The notes beneath the pieces were generated by a model, which did not search any database, had not been told where the DNA came from, and was given only the letters and a program-made list of their open reading frames with translations. Positions 23,753 through 31,654 of a stretch of 37,655 nucleotides of DNA are shown here, piece by piece; within the stretch, counting starts at the first letter, position 1, and each line of letters opens with the position of its first letter. The position numbers were made by a program, and so were the translations under genes. Source of the stretch: Nocardiopsis listeri (GTDB taxonomy: Bacteria; Actinomycetota; Actinomycetes; Streptosporangiales; Streptosporangiaceae); contig NZ_DYZD01000371.1 of NCBI RefSeq assembly GCF_020741345.1, positions 1 to 37,655 on the forward strand, written 5' to 3'.

Positions 23753-25147
23753 TCAGAGCCTGGCGGGCACGGTGTTGCCCACGGCCAGGATGCCCTCGCG
23801 CATGCGCACGCGCCACAGCAGGAAGCCGCCGAGCACGAAGAAGGCCAGCAGCGACAGGATCGCCACCCGGTAGCCACCGGTCATGGCGACCGCGATGGTG
23901 ACCACCAGGGAACCCAGGAACGTGGAGCCCTTGTCGGAGATCTGGAAGAGGCTGAAGTACTCCGCCTCCCGACCCTTGGGGATGAGCTGGGAGAACATCG
24001 AGCGGGCCAGGGACTGGGTGCAGCCCAGCACCAGGCCGATGCCCACGCCCAACGCGATGAACAGGGGCACGTTGCCCGCCGGCATCACGTAACCGAGGCC
24101 CACCAACAGGCCCCAGACCACCAGGCTGCCCAGCACGGTCTTCTTGGGGCCGACGCGGTCGGCGATCCTGGCGGTGGCGAACGCCCCGGCGAAGGCCACG
24201 AACTGGATGATGAGGATCGTGACGATCAGCACGTCCTGGCTCAGTCCCAGGTCTTGGGTGGCGAAGGGCGCCGCGTAGCGGATCGCGGCCTGGACGCCGT
24301 CGTTGAAGAAGATGAAGGCGAACAGGAACAGCACCGTGTTGGGGTATTTGCGCATGTCGCGCACGGTCCGCCCGAACTGGCGCAGTGACTCGCCGACCTT
24401 GGCGCGTCCGTCCCCGCGCGCGGCCAGCGCCCCGTAGCGGTTGCGCAGCGGCCTGATCGCCACGACGGTGAACCCGGCCCACCACAGGCCGACCGTGACG
24501 AAGGCGATGCGGGCCGCCATGCCGATGTCGTCGGCGGTCAGCACCAGCACCAGGTGCACCGCCAGCAACAGGGCGCCGCCCAGGTAGCCCAGACCCCAAC
24601 CGAAGGCGGAGACCCGGTCGCGTTCGTCGGCCGTGGCGATCTCCGGCAGGAACGCGTTGTAGACCACGATCGACAGCCCGAACAGCAGGTTGGCGCCCAG
24701 GAACAGGATCGAGGCGAGCAGGTAGCCGTCGGTGGCGAAGTACAGCCCGGTGGTGCAGGCCGACCCGGCGACGGCCAGCCACAGCAGCCAGCTCTTCTTG
24801 TGACGGGTGTGGTCGGCCAGGGCGCCCACCAGCGGCAACAGGATGATCTGCAGCAGGATCGCCACGGTGGTCAACGCCGGGTACAGCGCGTTGGGGTGGA
24901 CGCTCAGGAAGTCCAGGCCCAGCGGGGTGAGTGCCAGGGAGGGGTCCCGGCAGGCCTCGGTGTCGGGGGCCCCGGCCGACACGCAGGCCAGGTTGCTCAG
25001 GTAGGGGCCGATGAGGACGGTGACGACCGAGGTCATGAACACCGAGTTGGCCCAGTCGTACATGTACCAGCCGCGCTGTTCACGTCTGCGTTGGGCCGGG
25101 TCGGGGGAGGGATCCTGCCCTTCGAGCCGGTCGGGGGTGGTGGACAT
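23753..25147 (-). CDS. MFS transporter, UMF1/Atg22 type
   Basis: The 464-residue integral membrane protein has about 12 hydrophobic segments. It opens with the UMF1-family signature REQRGWYMYDWANSVFMTSVV and has PLVGALADHTRHKK after helix 3 and YNAFLPEI. The middle FIFFNDGVQAAIRYAAPF and late RSMFSQLIPKGREAEYFSLFQ are also typical. Fungal Atg22 relatives export amino acids from the vacuole; bacterial substrates are unknown. ATG at 25147. The glycerophosphodiester phosphodiesterase stop is only five bases upstream, so the two are probably one operon. This suggests, but does not prove, import of a phospholipid breakdown product. Confidence 0.92.
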   Translation of the reverse strand: MSTTPDRLEGQDPSPDPAQRRREQRGWYMYDWANSVFMTSVVTVLIGPYLSNLACVSAGAPDTEACRDPSLALTPLGLDFLSVHPNALYPALTTVAILLQIILLPLVGALADHTRHKKSWLLWLAVAGSACTTGLYFATDGYLLASILFLGANLLFGLSIVVYNAFLPEIATADERDRVSAFGWGLGYLGGALLLAVHLVLVLTADDIGMAARIAFVTVGLWWAGFTVVAIRPLRNRYGALAARGDGRAKVGESLRQFGRTVRDMRKYPNTVLFLFAFIFFNDGVQAAIRYAAPFATQDLGLSQDVLIVTILIIQFVAFAGAFATARIADRVGPKKTVLGSLVVWGLLVGLGYVMPAGNVPLFIALGVGIGLVLGCTQSLARSMFSQLIPKGREAEYFSLFQISDKGSTFLGSLVVTIAVAMTGGYRVAILSLLAFFVLGGFLLWRVRMREGILAVGNTVPARL

Positions 25148-25152
25148 GGGGG

Positions 25153-25968
25153 CTATCCGTTCTTCGGGGTGGGGCGCGTGTCCTGGTTCCAGCGGCCCCG
25201 TCGGATGAGCAGGTCGCGCAGGGCGCAGGTGTTGTCGGTGACGATGCCGTCGACACCGGCGTCCAGGAGGCGTTCCATCACCTCGGGTTCGTTGATGGTC
25301 CACACGTGCACCTGCATGCCGATCCGGTGCGCGGTTCGGATGACGTCCCGACTCAGCAACGGGAACCCGTTGCGTTCCAGCGGGATCTGGGCGCACACCG
25401 GGGTGCGCCCGGCGACGGGACGCAGCAGGACCGACAGGGAGGCCACGCGCAGACGGGCCACGTCCACGGGGCCGCAGGAGGTGGCCACGCGAGGACCGTA
25501 CAACCGTCGGGCCCGGTCCAGGCGGTCCTGGTCGAAGGAGCCCACGCACACCCGGTCCCAGGCGTTGGTGCGGCGCAGCACCTCCAGCAGGGGCAGGACG
25601 GCGCCGTCCGACTTCAGGTCGATGTTGAAGTGGGCCTCGGGCCAGGTACCGAGCAGGTCCTCGAGCAGGGGCACGGGTTCCTTGCCGGCCACGCGCGCGC
25701 GGGCCACCTCGGCGTGGGACAGGGCGGAGATGGCGCCGGCGCGGTCGGTGGTGCGGTCCAGGGTGTCGTCGTGGAAGGCCATGAGCACACCGTCTCGGGT
25801 GGCGTGTACGTCCGTCTCCAGGTACGTGTAACCGAGGTCGACGGCGTGTTGGAAGGCCACCGCCGTGTTCTCCAGTTCGGTGCGGCGCACCCCCTGGTCG
25901 TCGGTGAGCCACCCGCCTCGGTGCGCGAGGGCCACGGGGACTGGGGAGGAAAGGTAGGCGTGTGTCAC
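25153..25968 (-). CDS. Glycerophosphodiester phosphodiesterase
   Basis: The 271-residue enzyme splits glycerophosphodiesters into an alcohol and glycerol 3-phosphate. The GDPD motifs are clear: PVALAHRGGW with the first His, LENTAVAFQ, ETDVHATRDGVLMAFHDDTLDRTT with metal-binding Glu/Asp and the second His, and FNIDLKSD. No signal peptide is seen, so it is probably cytoplasmic. I chose the GTG at 25968 (VTHAYLSSP), the usual family opening. Anything further upstream is the right end of the IS element at 25979, so the open frame to 26022 is an artefact. The nearest AGGAGG lies 17 bases upstream, inside the IS. It is followed directly by the MFS gene. Confidence 0.9.
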   Translation of the reverse strand: MTHAYLSSPVPVALAHRGGWLTDDQGVRRTELENTAVAFQHAVDLGYTYLETDVHATRDGVLMAFHDDTLDRTTDRAGAISALSHAEVARARVAGKEPVPLLEDLLGTWPEAHFNIDLKSDGAVLPLLEVLRRTNAWDRVCVGSFDQDRLDRARRLYGPRVATSCGPVDVARLRVASLSVLLRPVAGRTPVCAQIPLERNGFPLLSRDVIRTAHRIGMQVHVWTINEPEVMERLLDAGVDGIVTDNTCALRDLLIRRGRWNQDTRPTPKNG

Positions 25969-25978
25969 GTCGTCCAGT

Positions 25979-26110
25979 TTGGCTTCCTCCTCTGCCTGAA
26001 GGAAGAGGATTCGGGCAACCACCTACCGGTGGTTCGAGGCTTTCGCCTCGTCACGGGTCGCCCCGTGGCCTTCCTGTTTCGACGCCGATCGCCTCGTCCG
26101 GGAGGATTCC
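25979..26110 (-). ncRNA. Candidate omega RNA (reRNA) of the tnpB element
   Basis: Read on the minus strand, the end of tnpB and the right end form a run of stems. CGAGGC-GAAA-GCCTCG (26035-26050) has a GNRA tetraloop. AACCACC-GGTA-GGTGGTT (26017-26034) encloses the tnpB stop codon in its loop. The right-end hairpin (25989-26008) follows. This is where omega RNA scaffolds lie in IS605-type loci. The guide would then be read from the flank directly after CCAA, that is 25978 downward, inside the phosphodiesterase start. The 5' limit is arbitrary. Confidence 0.5.
25989..26008 (-). repeat. Right-end hairpin of the IS element
   Basis: On the minus strand CCTCT pairs with AGAGG and an inner CC with GG, around a TTCA loop with one mismatch. 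It is followed by GAGGAAGCCAA. This layout (GA-stem-TTCA-stem-GAGGAAG-CAA) is typical of IS605-family right ends. It resembles the left-end hairpin in both loop and flanks. Confidence 0.75.
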
Positions 26111-27245
26111 CGTTGAGGTCTCACATCGGCTCCACAGGCAGATGCCGCCGGCCCGGCGGCCTTGAGATTGATCGCCGCGTTCACGTCACGGTCATGGGTG
26201 GTGCCACAGCGCTCGCACGTCCAGGTGCGCACGTTCAACGGCAACCGGGCACGCACGTGCCCGCACCCGGGGGCCGAACACATCCTGGTCGAGGGGAAGA
26301 GCCGGTCCACCACGACCAACTCCCGCCCGTACCAGCCGCTCTCGTACTCCAACATCCTGCGGAACTCGCTCCAGGCCGCGTCCGAGATGGCGCGGGCCAG
26401 GGTGCGGTTCTTGACCAGGTTGCGCACGGTCAGGTCCTCGATCACGACCACTTGGTTCTCGCGGACCAATCGAGTGGTGAGCTGGTGCAGGAAGTCCTTC
26501 CTGCGGTCGGTGATGCGGGCGTGCACCCGCGCCACTTTCTTGCGGGCCTTGGCCCGGTTCGCACTGCCCCTGGCCTTGCGGGACAGGGAGCGTTGCGCCT
26601 TGGCCAGGCGGGTCCGATCCCGCTGTTCGTGCCGGGGGTTGGCGATCTTCTCCCCGGTGGACAACGTCACCAGGGACGTGATCCCCGCATCGACCCCGAC
26701 CACGTCTTCTGACGCCGGGGCGGCTGTGATGGTGTCCTGGCACAGCAGTGACGCGAACCAGCGTCCCGCGAGATGGTCACCGTGGACGGCACCGCACCCT
26801 CCGGCAGGGGGCGCGACCACACGATGTCCAACGGCTGGTCCATCTTGGCCAGGGTGAGTTTCCCGTTCCGGTAGCGGAACGCGCTCGGGGTGTACTCCGC
26901 CGAGGCCCGCGACTTCTTTTTCGACTTGAACCTGGGGTATCCGGCGCGCCCCGCGAAGAAGTTCGAGAATGCCCCTTGCAGATGCCGCAGGGTCTGTTGG
27001 AGTGGGACGCTGGAGACCTCGGTGAGAAACCCCAGTTCGTTGGTCTTCTTCCATCCGGTGAGCATGGTCGAGGTCGCGTTGTATCCCACCCGCTCCCGGT
27101 GCTGTTCCCAGGCCTGGGAGCGGGCGGCGAGGGCTTTGTTGTAGACCAGGCGCACACACCCGAACGTGCGCGACAGCTGCGCCGCCTGCACGTGGGTGGG
27201 GTAGAAGCGGTACCGAAAGGCCCGCTTCACGATCTTCCTGGCCAT
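26023..27245 (-). pseudogene. tnpB: TnpB, frameshifted RNA-guided nuclease
   Basis: Two frames together make a full-length TnpB of about 409 residues. The first frame from the ATG at 27245 (MARKIVKRAFRYRFYPT) runs through the N-terminal domain to VTISRD. The second frame resumes with GRWFASLLCQDT near 26765. A net loss of 3n+1 bases near 26761-26770 separates them; loss of one copy of a 7-base repeat (CGGGACG) would explain it. All RuvC residues survive in the second frame: VGVDAGI (Asp), VVIEDLTVRNL (Glu), the zinc-binding cysteines in CSAPGC and CERC, and HDRDVNAAINL (Asp). As written, no active nuclease would be made without frameshifting or sequencing error. Confidence 0.85.
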
Positions 27246-27255
27246 GGTTCATGTT

Positions 27256-27498
27256 TTAGCAGCCTGGTGGCCGGTACACACCCCGAACATGGAAAGAAGA
27301 GGGAGTTTCCTCCCCACCCGTGAAGTGCGGGGTATCCACCCCCAACAGACCGATGACGGTTGTGGCGTCGGGGGCGTTCGCGGTGGCCGGGTCGTGTGCG
27401 AACGGGAAAGCCGGAATGCCAGGTGGCACGGGCGCGGGTTCGGCCGCTCCTTGAAGGGGTGTAGGCGGTTCGTCCCCCTGAGGAAGGGAACTGTTCAT
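27256..27498 (-). CDS. Small Pro/Ala-rich ORF truncated by the IS (doubtful)
   Basis: An 80-codon frame opens MNSSLPQGDEPPTPLQGA after a good AGGAG six bases upstream, then runs into the IS left end after about 53 codons, so its tail is transposon sequence. No family is recognised. Its ATG overlaps the ATG of the Rv3235-family gene on the other strand within one CATG, so each promoter would have to lie in the other gene. G/C at third positions is lower than in neighbours. Either a broken small gene or chance. Confidence 0.22.
   Translation of the reverse strand: MNSSLPQGDEPPTPLQGAAEPAPVPPGIPAFPFAHDPATANAPDATTVIGLLGVDTPHFTGGEETPSSFHVRGVYRPPGC
27312..27332 (-). repeat. Left-end hairpin of the IS element
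   Basis: On the minus strand CCCC pairs with GGGG, followed by a G-T wobble, a C-G pair and a loop containing CTTCA. GAGGAAAC follows the stem, as GAGGAAGC does at the right end. It lies about 67 bases upstream of the tnpB start. Confidence 0.65.
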
Positions 27499-27961
27499 GT
27501 CGCACTCCTGTGAGACCCACCGTTGCCACCGTGCCTCCTGTGAGGGTCGGCGCTCGTCATGGGCTCCGACGCGCACCCCCGCGCGTACCCCGCTGCGGCG
27601 TATGTCGGTGGGTCGTTGCGGTGCGCCGCTGTTGGAGGGCCACCGCACGCCCGCCGACGTGCACCGGCTCGCCCAGCACATGGCCGAGGTGCTGGTGGGT
27701 CGCCGTGCGCCCGAGGTGTTGCGCGCGCACCTGACCGTGCCTGTGCGCGAGGAGTTGCGCCGGTTGCGGGGCAGCGTCGTCTGCGTGATGACACCGCGCC
27801 TGACCAGGGTCTTCCACCAGCCGCTGGGCAGGGACGGGATGGAGGCCAGTGCGGTGATCGACTGTGGCGATCGCGCGCGGGTGTTCGCCTTCCGGCTGCG
27901 CAAGGAGGAGGGGCGGTGGGTCTGCACGAGGTTGGAGACCGACCGACGCGGCCGACGGTGA
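27497..27961 (+). CDS. Rv3235-family protein
   Basis: The 154-residue protein matches the actinobacterial Rv3235 family in its C-terminal half: HRLAQHMAEVLVGRRAPEVLRAHLTVPVREELRRL (given here only as HRLAQHMAEVLVGRR) and the closing RVFAFRLRKEEGRWVCTRLE. The family has no known function. The N-terminus is unusual, with four Cys and several His residues in the first 45 residues (SCETHRCHRASCEG), possibly metal-binding or merely arginine-rich linker. An in-frame TGA at 27479 limits the start. The ATG at 27497 follows GGAAGGG by eight bases. The gene lies about 150 bp from the IS left end. Confidence 0.72.
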   Translation: MSHSCETHRCHRASCEGRRSSWAPTRTPARTPLRRMSVGRCGAPLLEGHRTPADVHRLAQHMAEVLVGRRAPEVLRAHLTVPVREELRRLRGSVVCVMTPRLTRVFHQPLGRDGMEASAVIDCGDRARVFAFRLRKEEGRWVCTRLETDRRGRR

Positions 27962-28137
27962 GGGGAGCACTCACCGAATCCGTCCGAAAAGCCGGAATGG
28001 TCATGGATTTTCCACGGTGGGCGTGGATAAGGTCCCCAAGGAAACGTCCCCCTGCCCGGGGGCCGGCCCGGCCGACGGGTTCCCAGTACCCAAGGGAAGG
28101 AGACGGCGGGCGGCACCCCGCGCCCGCCACTCATCGT

Positions 28138-30036
28138 ATGAAACCCGCTGACATCGCACATCTGCACAGCATCAGCGCACCGTCCCTGGCACCCGACGGC
28201 TCCCGCGCCGTCTTCGCCCTGGTCCGCCCGGACCTGGAGGAGGACGCCTATCTCGGCTCCCTGTGGAGCATGGCCACCGACGGCTCCGAGCGACCGCGTC
28301 GACTCACCCGTGGGCTTCGAGACCGCGCCCCCCGTCACTCCCCGGACGGCCGCTGGATCGCCTTCCTGCGCCCGGACGAGAACAAGAGAGCGCAGATCCA
28401 CGTCCTGCCCGCCGACGGCGGCGAGGCCTGGAAGATCACCGACCACCCGCTCGGTGCCGGTGACTTCTCCTGGAGCCCCGACTCCACCCGGCTGGCCTAT
28501 ACCGTGCGGGTTCCCGAGGAGGGGCGCTATGTCGACGGGACCCCCGACCAGGAGGCGCCGCGTCGGATCGGCACCCTCAAGTACCGGATCGACAACCTGG
28601 GCTTCATCGTCGACCGGTGGCAGCAGATCTTCGTCAGCGCCCCGATCGATCCCACCGGTGAGGTGGGCGAACCGGTCCAGGTGACCCACGCCGAAGCCGA
28701 CCACGGCCGTCCCCTCTGGACGCCCGACGGCACCGAGCTGGTCTTCGACGCGTCCCTGCACGCCGGCAGGGACCACGACCTCTACGAGGACCTGTGGGCC
28801 TGCGCCCCGGAGGAGGGCGCCGAGCTCCGTCGTGTCACGCGGGGCGACCTGGGCGTGGTGTCGGTGGCCCTGTCCTCGGACGGGGCCACGGTGTACTTCG
28901 TCGCCGACGAGCTCGGCGACGACGGCACCGACTTCGTGGGTCGGGTCGGTGGCGTGTGGTCGATGCCCTTGGACGGCTCCCGCGAGCCTCGTCGTCTGAC
29001 CGACACCGAAGGCCCGCGCGTCAACGGCCTGGGCGTCCTGGCCACGGACCGGGGCGTGCTGGTGGCGGGGGAGAACCGCGGGGCCGTCGAGCTGTACCGG
29101 ATCACCCCCGAGGGGGAGCGCACCACCCTGCTGGGCGGGCGTGTGGAGGTGCAGGGCTTCGACCACGCCGGCGGGGTCACCGTCGCGGTGGCCGCGGGCG
29201 AGCACGACAGCGGTGAGCTGTACGTGGTCGAGGACGGCGGGGCCCGTGCCCTGACCTCGTTCTTCGAGGGTGTGGAGCCGCTCCCGGTCACCGAGTTGGT
29301 CGCGCACGCCCCCGACGGCCACCCGGTGCACGGTTGGGTGTCCACCCCCCGGGGCGAGGGCCCCCACCCGGTGATCCTCATGATCCACGGAGGACCCTTC
29401 GCCCAGTACGGGTGGCAGCTCTTCGACGAGACGCAGGTGTACACCGAGGCCGGGTACGCGGTGGTCTACTGCAACCCGCGAGGTTCGTCCGGCTACGGGC
29501 AGGAGCACGGGCGGGCGATCATCGGTTCGGTCGGGGCGGTCACGGCCACCGACCTGCTGGCCTTCCTGGACTCCGCGCTGGAGGACGAGCGACTGGACGG
29601 TTCCCGGGTCGGAGTGCACGGGGGTTCGCACGGCGGGTTCATGACGACCTGGATGGCCGCGCACCACGGTGAGCGGTTCCGGGCCGCGATCAGTGAGCGC
29701 GCCGTCAACGCCATCGACAGCTTCCAGGGGGCGTCCGACATCGGGTCGTTCTTCCCCGAAGCGCTGTACGGGCCGCCGGACTCCTGGGCCAAGGAGAGCC
29801 CGCTCACCTACGCCGACCAGATCGACAAGCCGTTCCTGATCATCCACTCCGAACAGGACTGGCGCTGTCCGCTGGAGCAGGCCCAGCGGTTGTTCGTCTC
29901 GCTCAGGAAGCGCGGGCACGAGGCACAGATGCTGCTCTTCCCGGGGGAGGGGCACGAGCTGTCGCGTTCGGGTCTGCCCAGTCACCGGGTGGCCCGATTC
30001 GAGGCGATCCTGGACTGGTGGAGGACGCACGTGTAG
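28138..30036 (+). CDS. S9-family peptidase (acyl-aminoacyl/prolyl oligopeptidase type)
   Basis: The 632-residue serine peptidase has an N-terminal beta-propeller (about 1-370, with repeats such as RHSPDGRWIAF, SWSPDSTRLAY and LWTPDGTELVF) and a C-terminal alpha/beta hydrolase domain. The catalytic triad is Ser497 in VHGGSHGGFM, Asp574 in HSEQDWRCP and His606 in PGEGHELSRSG. MIHGGPFAQYGW forms the oxyanion region. No signal peptide is present, so it is cytoplasmic and should trim short peptides or release N-acyl amino acids. The ATG at 28138 has no Shine-Dalgarno nearby, and no other in-frame start exists close upstream. Confidence 0.94.
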   Translation: MKPADIAHLHSISAPSLAPDGSRAVFALVRPDLEEDAYLGSLWSMATDGSERPRRLTRGLRDRAPRHSPDGRWIAFLRPDENKRAQIHVLPADGGEAWKITDHPLGAGDFSWSPDSTRLAYTVRVPEEGRYVDGTPDQEAPRRIGTLKYRIDNLGFIVDRWQQIFVSAPIDPTGEVGEPVQVTHAEADHGRPLWTPDGTELVFDASLHAGRDHDLYEDLWACAPEEGAELRRVTRGDLGVVSVALSSDGATVYFVADELGDDGTDFVGRVGGVWSMPLDGSREPRRLTDTEGPRVNGLGVLATDRGVLVAGENRGAVELYRITPEGERTTLLGGRVEVQGFDHAGGVTVAVAAGEHDSGELYVVEDGGARALTSFFEGVEPLPVTELVAHAPDGHPVHGWVSTPRGEGPHPVILMIHGGPFAQYGWQLFDETQVYTEAGYAVVYCNPRGSSGYGQEHGRAIIGSVGAVTATDLLAFLDSALEDERLDGSRVGVHGGSHGGFMTTWMAAHHGERFRAAISERAVNAIDSFQGASDIGSFFPEALYGPPDSWAKESPLTYADQIDKPFLIIHSEQDWRCPLEQAQRLFVSLRKRGHEAQMLLFPGEGHELSRSGLPSHRVARFEAILDWWRTHV

Positions 30037-30559
30037 GGGTGTTCGCCAGGGCGCCCGTCCAGGGCGCCCGGCAGGTCGGGGGTCGGATGCGCACGTGTGT
30101 TCGGCCCCCTTCCCGCGTTCGGTGTGAGTCGCGTCACGGTCAAGTGGGGCCTTGGTCTGGTTTTGGCCTCGATTCTTCGGGAAGAATGCGCCCTCATCCT
30201 CGCCCGCTGGGGGATTCCCGAACAAATGACACTCACTCGCAGGTCAGCGGGGGTCCCAATGGAAGGTCACGAAAAGGTCGCGTACACCCCGGGGGATGAA
30301 TTAGTGTTCCCTCAGGTCGGTTCGCCCCGATTCGTCGCCGCCCGGTGACAGTGTTCCGGCCTGCCGTTGCACTCTGCTCAGCTCGCTCAACAGCCGCCCT
30401 TTTCCCAGGAGCAGAGGCCGTCACGACGCTCGGCGACCCCTCGCGGCCCGTCTTCGCCGCCCGCCGGATCCCCTCACGCGCATCCCGACGCCGACCATCG
30501 GCGTGTCTTCGGGCTGCCCTGTGTCGGTAAACGGGTGTGGGAGAAAGGCAGTCGGTGCT
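30037..30559 (+). promoter_or_regulatory. Long structured leader region of the NlpC/P60 gene
   Basis: This 523-bp stretch has no convincing gene. After the terminator it holds a palindrome, ATTCTTC-GG-GAAGAAT (30172-30187), that may be an operator. Two hairpins then lie close to the gene: CTCTGCTC paired with GAGCAGAG (30372-30416, 29-base loop) and ACGCCGA-CCA-TCGGCGT (30488-30504). Cell-wall hydrolase genes of actinobacteria often have riboswitch leaders, but I cannot match the conserved ydaO (c-di-AMP) core here. Small open frames in it lack coding character. Confidence 0.45.
30049..30069 (+). terminator. Hairpin after the S9 peptidase gene
   Basis: GGGCGCCC occurs twice (30049-30056 and 30062-30069) around a 5-base spacer. 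It can fold as an 8-bp GC-only stem 13 bases after the peptidase stop. There is no T-run, as is common in high-GC actinobacteria. Confidence 0.6.
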
Positions 30560-31576
30560 TTGACTCGCAACCCCGAACCCACCCGCCGTCTCACCACGGT
30601 CGGCTTCGTCGCGCTGGGCGCCGTGGTGCTCTCCAGCGGTGTGGCGTTGGCCGACCCCTCCGAGTCGGAGGCCCGGGAGCGTTACGAAGAGCTCCAGGAG
30701 GAGTTGTCGGTCCTCAACGAGGCCTACAACACCGCAGAAGAGGACCACGCGGCCGCCGAGGAAGAGCTCGCAGACCTGCAGGAACAGCTCGAAGAGGCGC
30801 AGCAGGCCCTCGACGACCGATCGGAGCGCATCTCCGGCATCGTGCAGAGCTCCTACACCAACGGCTCCGGTGGCGGCTTCGACATCTTCTTCGGTGGTGA
30901 CGCCGACAGCGCGCTGCAGAACATCGCCGACGTCGACTTCATCTCCGCCGGACAGCAGGAGATGCTGTCCGACTACGTGATCGACGTCGACCACGCCGAG
31001 GAGCTGTACAACGCCGCCCAGGACACCGAGGAGGAGGCCGCCGAGGCCCTCACCGCGGCCGAGGAGGCCATGACCCAGGGCGAGAGCGCCCTGGACGAAC
31101 AGGCCGAGGTCCTGGAGCGGCTGGGCGGGGTCGACCCGACCGCCTCACAGGCCTCCACCACCTCCGCCGACTCGGGTTCCTCCGGCTCCTCCGGTGGCAC
31201 GGCCGCGGTCTCCGGTGACGTGCAGGCCGTCCTCGACTTCGCCCGCGCCCAGATCGGCAAGCCCTACGTGTGGGGCGGTACCGGGCCCGACGGCTACGAC
31301 TGTTCCGGGCTGACCCAGGCCGCTTGGTCACAGGCCGGCGTGAGCCTGCCGCGCACCACCTATGACCAGGTCAACGCGGGCACCTCGGTCTCGCGCGATC
31401 AGCTCCAGCCGGGCGACCTGCTGTTCTTCTACAGCGCCTCCGCCCCGAGCCACGTGGGCATCTACTCCGGCAACGGCAGGATGATCCACGGCTCCAACCC
31501 GTCCAAACCGTTGGAGGAGATCGACCTGGCCTCCTACTGGGACAGCGTCTTCACCGGCGCCGTTCGACCGGGCTAG
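30560..31576 (+). CDS. Secreted NlpC/P60 peptidoglycan hydrolase with coiled coil
   Basis: The 338-residue protein cuts peptidoglycan stem peptides. A signal peptide (RRLTTVGFVALGAVVLSSGVALA) covers about 1-33. A long Glu/Ala-rich coiled coil follows (about 40-190, with a Gly-rich SYTNGSGGGFDIFFGG break), then a Ser/Gly linker and the NlpC/P60 domain. Catalytic residues are Cys248 (GYDCSGLTQAAW), His298 (SHVGIYSGN) and His310 (MIHGSNP). The coiled coil plus NlpC layout recalls RipA and CwlO, where the helix region controls activity. I chose the TTG at 30560 because it gives a standard signal peptide and AAAGG lies 11 bases upstream. Followed by a strong terminator. Confidence 0.92.
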   Translation: MTRNPEPTRRLTTVGFVALGAVVLSSGVALADPSESEARERYEELQEELSVLNEAYNTAEEDHAAAEEELADLQEQLEEAQQALDDRSERISGIVQSSYTNGSGGGFDIFFGGDADSALQNIADVDFISAGQQEMLSDYVIDVDHAEELYNAAQDTEEEAAEALTAAEEAMTQGESALDEQAEVLERLGGVDPTASQASTTSADSGSSGSSGGTAAVSGDVQAVLDFARAQIGKPYVWGGTGPDGYDCSGLTQAAWSQAGVSLPRTTYDQVNAGTSVSRDQLQPGDLLFFYSASAPSHVGIYSGNGRMIHGSNPSKPLEEIDLASYWDSVFTGAVRPG

Positions 31577-31582
31577 CGGGAG

Positions 31583-31618
31583 CCCCGGCTCATCGCCGTG
31601 TGGGGAGGTGAGCCGGGG
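31583..31618 (+). terminator. Terminator of the NlpC/P60 gene
   Basis: CCCCGGCTCA (31583-31592) pairs perfectly with TGAGCCGGGG (31609-31618) around a 16-base loop, seven bases after the stop codon. Confidence 0.8.
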
Positions 31619-31654
31619 TGTCCCCGGTCCGCGGGGTCGCGTATTCTTCCCCGC

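Larger units (their letters stand above)
25979..27345 (-). mobile_element. TnpB-only IS200/IS605-type element (IS1341-like)
   Basis: About 1.37 kb with one degenerate tnpB and no tnpA. The right end (low coordinates) has a subterminal hairpin and ends in CCAA, resembling the right cleavage site of IS608-type elements. The left end has a matching hairpin at 27312-27332. There are no terminal inverted repeats and no target duplication, as usual for this group. The right boundary at 25979 is reasonably firm; the left boundary (27333-27350) is an estimate. It could move only with TnpA supplied in trans. Confidence 0.8.

Noticed and set aside
20586..24782. A 1398-residue helicase frame
   Set aside because: Homology starts at the GTG near 23663. 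The upstream 373 codons are an out-of-frame reading of the MFS gene.
25969..26022. An 18-residue N-terminal extension of the phosphodiesterase
   Set aside because: These bases are the right end of the IS element, including its hairpin, not ancestral coding sequence.
27256..27498. The small Pro/Ala-rich ORF as a peptide natural-product precursor
   Set aside because: There is no leader or core motif and no modifying enzyme nearby, and its C-terminus is IS sequence.
27256..30225. A 989-residue minus-strand open frame opposite the S9 peptidase
   Set aside because: It is the antisense shadow of the peptidase and Rv3235-family genes, with no domain of its own.
30240..30500. A c-di-AMP (ydaO) riboswitch in front of the NlpC/P60 gene
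   Set aside because: The conserved internal loops and the closing stretch of this RNA class could not be found in the leader. Only generic hairpins are visible.
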